6,349 nucleotides of DNA from Lachnospiraceae bacterium UBA1760 (GTDB taxonomy: Bacteria; Bacillota; Clostridia; Lachnospirales; Lachnospiraceae), in NCBI GenBank assembly GCA_002314775.1, contig DCHE01000038.1, positions 1 to 6,349 of the forward strand. Reading direction: 5' to 3'. Position numbers and translations under genes: made by a program. Position 1 is the first letter of the stretch, and every line of letters starts with the position of its first letter. The notes below the pieces were generated by a model that searched no databases, was not told the origin of the DNA, and worked only from the letters and a program-made list of their open reading frames with translations. Shown in pieces: positions 4,994-6,349 of the stretch.

Positions 4994-6274
4994 ATGGCTA
5001 ATCGTATAGACGACAGAAAGCAGCTTCGATGTTCATTTTGTAATAAAACTCAGGATCAGGTAAGAAAGCTTATTGCTGGACCTAGTGTATATATTTGTGA
5101 TGAGTGTATCGAGATATGCTCAGAGATTCTTGAGGACGAACTTTCAGAAGAGTCAAATACAGGTAACATCAACCTTCTCAAACCAAAGGAAATCAAGAAA
5201 TTTCTTGATGATTATGTAATCGGCCAGGAGGAGGCTAAGAAGGTTCTTTCAGTTGCAGTTTATAACCATTATAAGAGAGTATTATCTGACAAGGATTTTG
5301 ATGTTGAGCTTCAGAAGAGTAATATTATTCTTGCTGGTCCAACAGGTTCAGGTAAGACATATCTGGCACAGACACTTGCTAAGCTTCTTAATGTGCCATT
5401 TGCTATAGCTGATGCTACAGCACTTACTGAGGCTGGTTATGTTGGAGAGGATGTTGAAAATATCCTCCTTAAGCTTATTCAGGCAGCAGATTATGATATT
5501 GAGAGAGCTGAAAAGGGAATTGTATATATTGATGAGATCGATAAAATCACTAAGAAATCTGAAAATGTTTCAATAACAAGAGATGTTAGTGGTGAGGGTG
5601 TTCAGCAGGCACTCCTTAAGATTATTGAAGGCACAGTAGCTTCAGTTCCACCTCAGGGCGGAAGAAAGCATCCACATCAGGAGTTTATTCAGATTGATAC
5701 TACAAATATTCTTTTCATCTGTGGTGGTGCATTTGATGGAATGGATAAGGTTATTGAGTCGAGAATTGGGCAGAAGAGCATGGGCTTTAATGCTGAGCTT
5801 GGCGAGGATAAGAAAACCTTTAATGCGCTTTTCAAAAACATTGGACCACAGGATTTCATCAAGTACGGTATTATTCCAGAGCTGGTTGGTAGACTTCCAG
5901 TTGCTGTTACTCTTGATGAGCTTGATGAGGAAGCGCTTGTAAGCATCCTTACAAAGCCAAAGAATTCTATTATCAAGCAGTACAAGAAATTGTTTGAGCT
6001 TGACAATGTTGAGCTGGAGTTTACAGAAGAAGCACTTAAGGAAATTGCAAAGCTTGCAATGGAGAGAAAAACAGGAGCCAGAGGCCTTCGTGCAATTATT
6101 GAGAAGGCTACTCTTGATATGATGTTTGAAGTGCCATCTGATGATTGTGCAGAAAAGTGCGTCATTACAGAGGGAGTAATCAAGGGAGAGGAAGAGCCTA
6201 CATTGCTTCGTTCTGCAGAACCAAAGCAGACTTCAAAGAAGCATGCTAAGAAAAATGGCGATGATATAGCATAA
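4994..6274 (+). CDS. clpX: ATP-dependent Clp protease ATP-binding subunit (unfoldase)
   Basis: A 426-residue AAA+ protein of normal ClpX length. A hexamer recognises substrates, unfolds them and threads them into ClpP. The N-terminal zinc-binding domain has C13, C16, C35 and C38 (CSFC and CDEC). Walker A is GPTGSGKT (115-122), pore-1 loop is GYVG (148-151) within TEAGYVGEDVE, Walker B is IVYIDEID (176-183), the RKH loop is at 224-226, the arginine finger is R300 in ELVGRLP, and sensor 2 is GARGLR (361-366). The ClpP-docking loop, usually IGF, reads MGF (263-265), a mild change. The C-terminal tail is Lys-rich and variable. The ATG at 4994 follows GAGGT (4982-4986) with a 7-nt gap. The gene is in the tig-clpP-clpX operon. 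Confidence 0.98.
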   Translation: MANRIDDRKQLRCSFCNKTQDQVRKLIAGPSVYICDECIEICSEILEDELSEESNTGNINLLKPKEIKKFLDDYVIGQEEAKKVLSVAVYNHYKRVLSDKDFDVELQKSNIILAGPTGSGKTYLAQTLAKLLNVPFAIADATALTEAGYVGEDVENILLKLIQAADYDIERAEKGIVYIDEIDKITKKSENVSITRDVSGEGVQQALLKIIEGTVASVPPQGGRKHPHQEFIQIDTTNILFICGGAFDGMDKVIESRIGQKSMGFNAELGEDKKTFNALFKNIGPQDFIKYGIIPELVGRLPVAVTLDELDEEALVSILTKPKNSIIKQYKKLFELDNVELEFTEEALKEIAKLAMERKTGARGLRAIIEKATLDMMFEVPSDDCAEKCVITEGVIKGEEEPTLLRSAEPKQTSKKHAKKNGDDIA

Positions 6275-6283
6275 AATCTAATG

Positions 6284-6314
6284 ATTGTCCGGGCAATAGC
6301 ATTGTCCGGACAAT
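6284..6314 (+). other. Hairpin between clpX and the next gene
   Basis: A 14-bp continuous stem pairs 6284-6297 with 6301-6314 (one G-T wobble, 6293/6305) around a 3-nt AGC loop. ATTGTCCGG occurs as a direct repeat (6284-6292 and 6301-6309) within the palindrome. The T run expected of a terminator is missing (TCTTACATATTT follows). It may be a leaky terminator or an mRNA end-stabilising or processing site, like the hairpin after clpP. Confidence 0.7.
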
Positions 6315-6339
6315 TCTTACATATTTAGGAGGAACCATC

Positions 6340-6349
6340 ATGACGAAGT
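6340..6349 (+). CDS. Start of next gene, probably Lon protease (partial)
   Basis: Only ATG ACG AAG and one base are present (Met-Thr-Lys). A strong AGGAGG (6327-6332) with a 7-nt gap shows this is a real start. In many Firmicutes tig-clpP-clpX is followed by lon, so Lon is the likely product. This rests on gene order alone, because three codons cannot identify a family and no symbol is given. Confidence 0.6.

Noticed and set aside
3800..5942. Other-frame open frames within tig, clpP and clpX (for example 3800-4081, 4602-4901, 5689-6183, 5694-5942)
   Set aside because: They lie wholly or almost wholly inside well-supported genes, have low-complexity or unnatural composition and no ribosome binding sites.

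Overview
All genes in this window lie on the + strand. The window looks like chromosome of a low-to-moderate GC Firmicute, most likely a butyrate-forming member of the Lachnospiraceae (Butyrivibrio/Pseudobutyrivibrio/Roseburia type). This is inferred from the gene set (a clostridial EtfA end, luxS, and tig-clpP-clpX followed by what is probably lon), from the strong AGGAGG ribosome binding sites, and from the preference for AGA arginine codons. No marker in the window proves the genus.

Layout. Positions 1-183 hold the C-terminal end of electron transfer flavoprotein alpha (etfA), closed by a textbook terminator at 208-237. Positions 241-840 hold no credible gene. This stretch contains a long branched palindrome (251-379) followed directly by a GC-richer tandem array (380-839). 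The array has two 54-nt units, five 61-62-nt units and a truncated last unit, and it carries inverted heptamers that alternate about every 31 bp. It stops exactly where a good sigma-A promoter starts (840-868). That promoter drives a YkgJ-type cysteine-cluster protein (943-1626). A second structured region (1693-1823) lies just upstream of luxS (1851-2327), which ends in its own terminator.

Positions 2400-3048 hold no intact gene. They contain a candidate promoter with a perfect 17-bp dyad inside it, a cluster of three hairpins, traces of decayed coding sequence, and a strong promoter (2921-2949) that should drive the protein quality-control operon. That operon is trigger factor (3049-4335), clpP (4338-4922), clpX (4994-6274) and the first three codons of the next gene, probably lon (6340 onward).

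How the genes work together. Trigger factor folds chains as they leave the ribosome. ClpX unfolds tagged or damaged proteins and feeds them to ClpP, and Lon is the parallel ATP-dependent protease. LuxS acts separately in recycling S-adenosylmethionine by-products and makes the AI-2 precursor. The protein genes are ordinary housekeeping genes; the unusual material is the intergenic repeat and palindrome DNA, especially 251-839.
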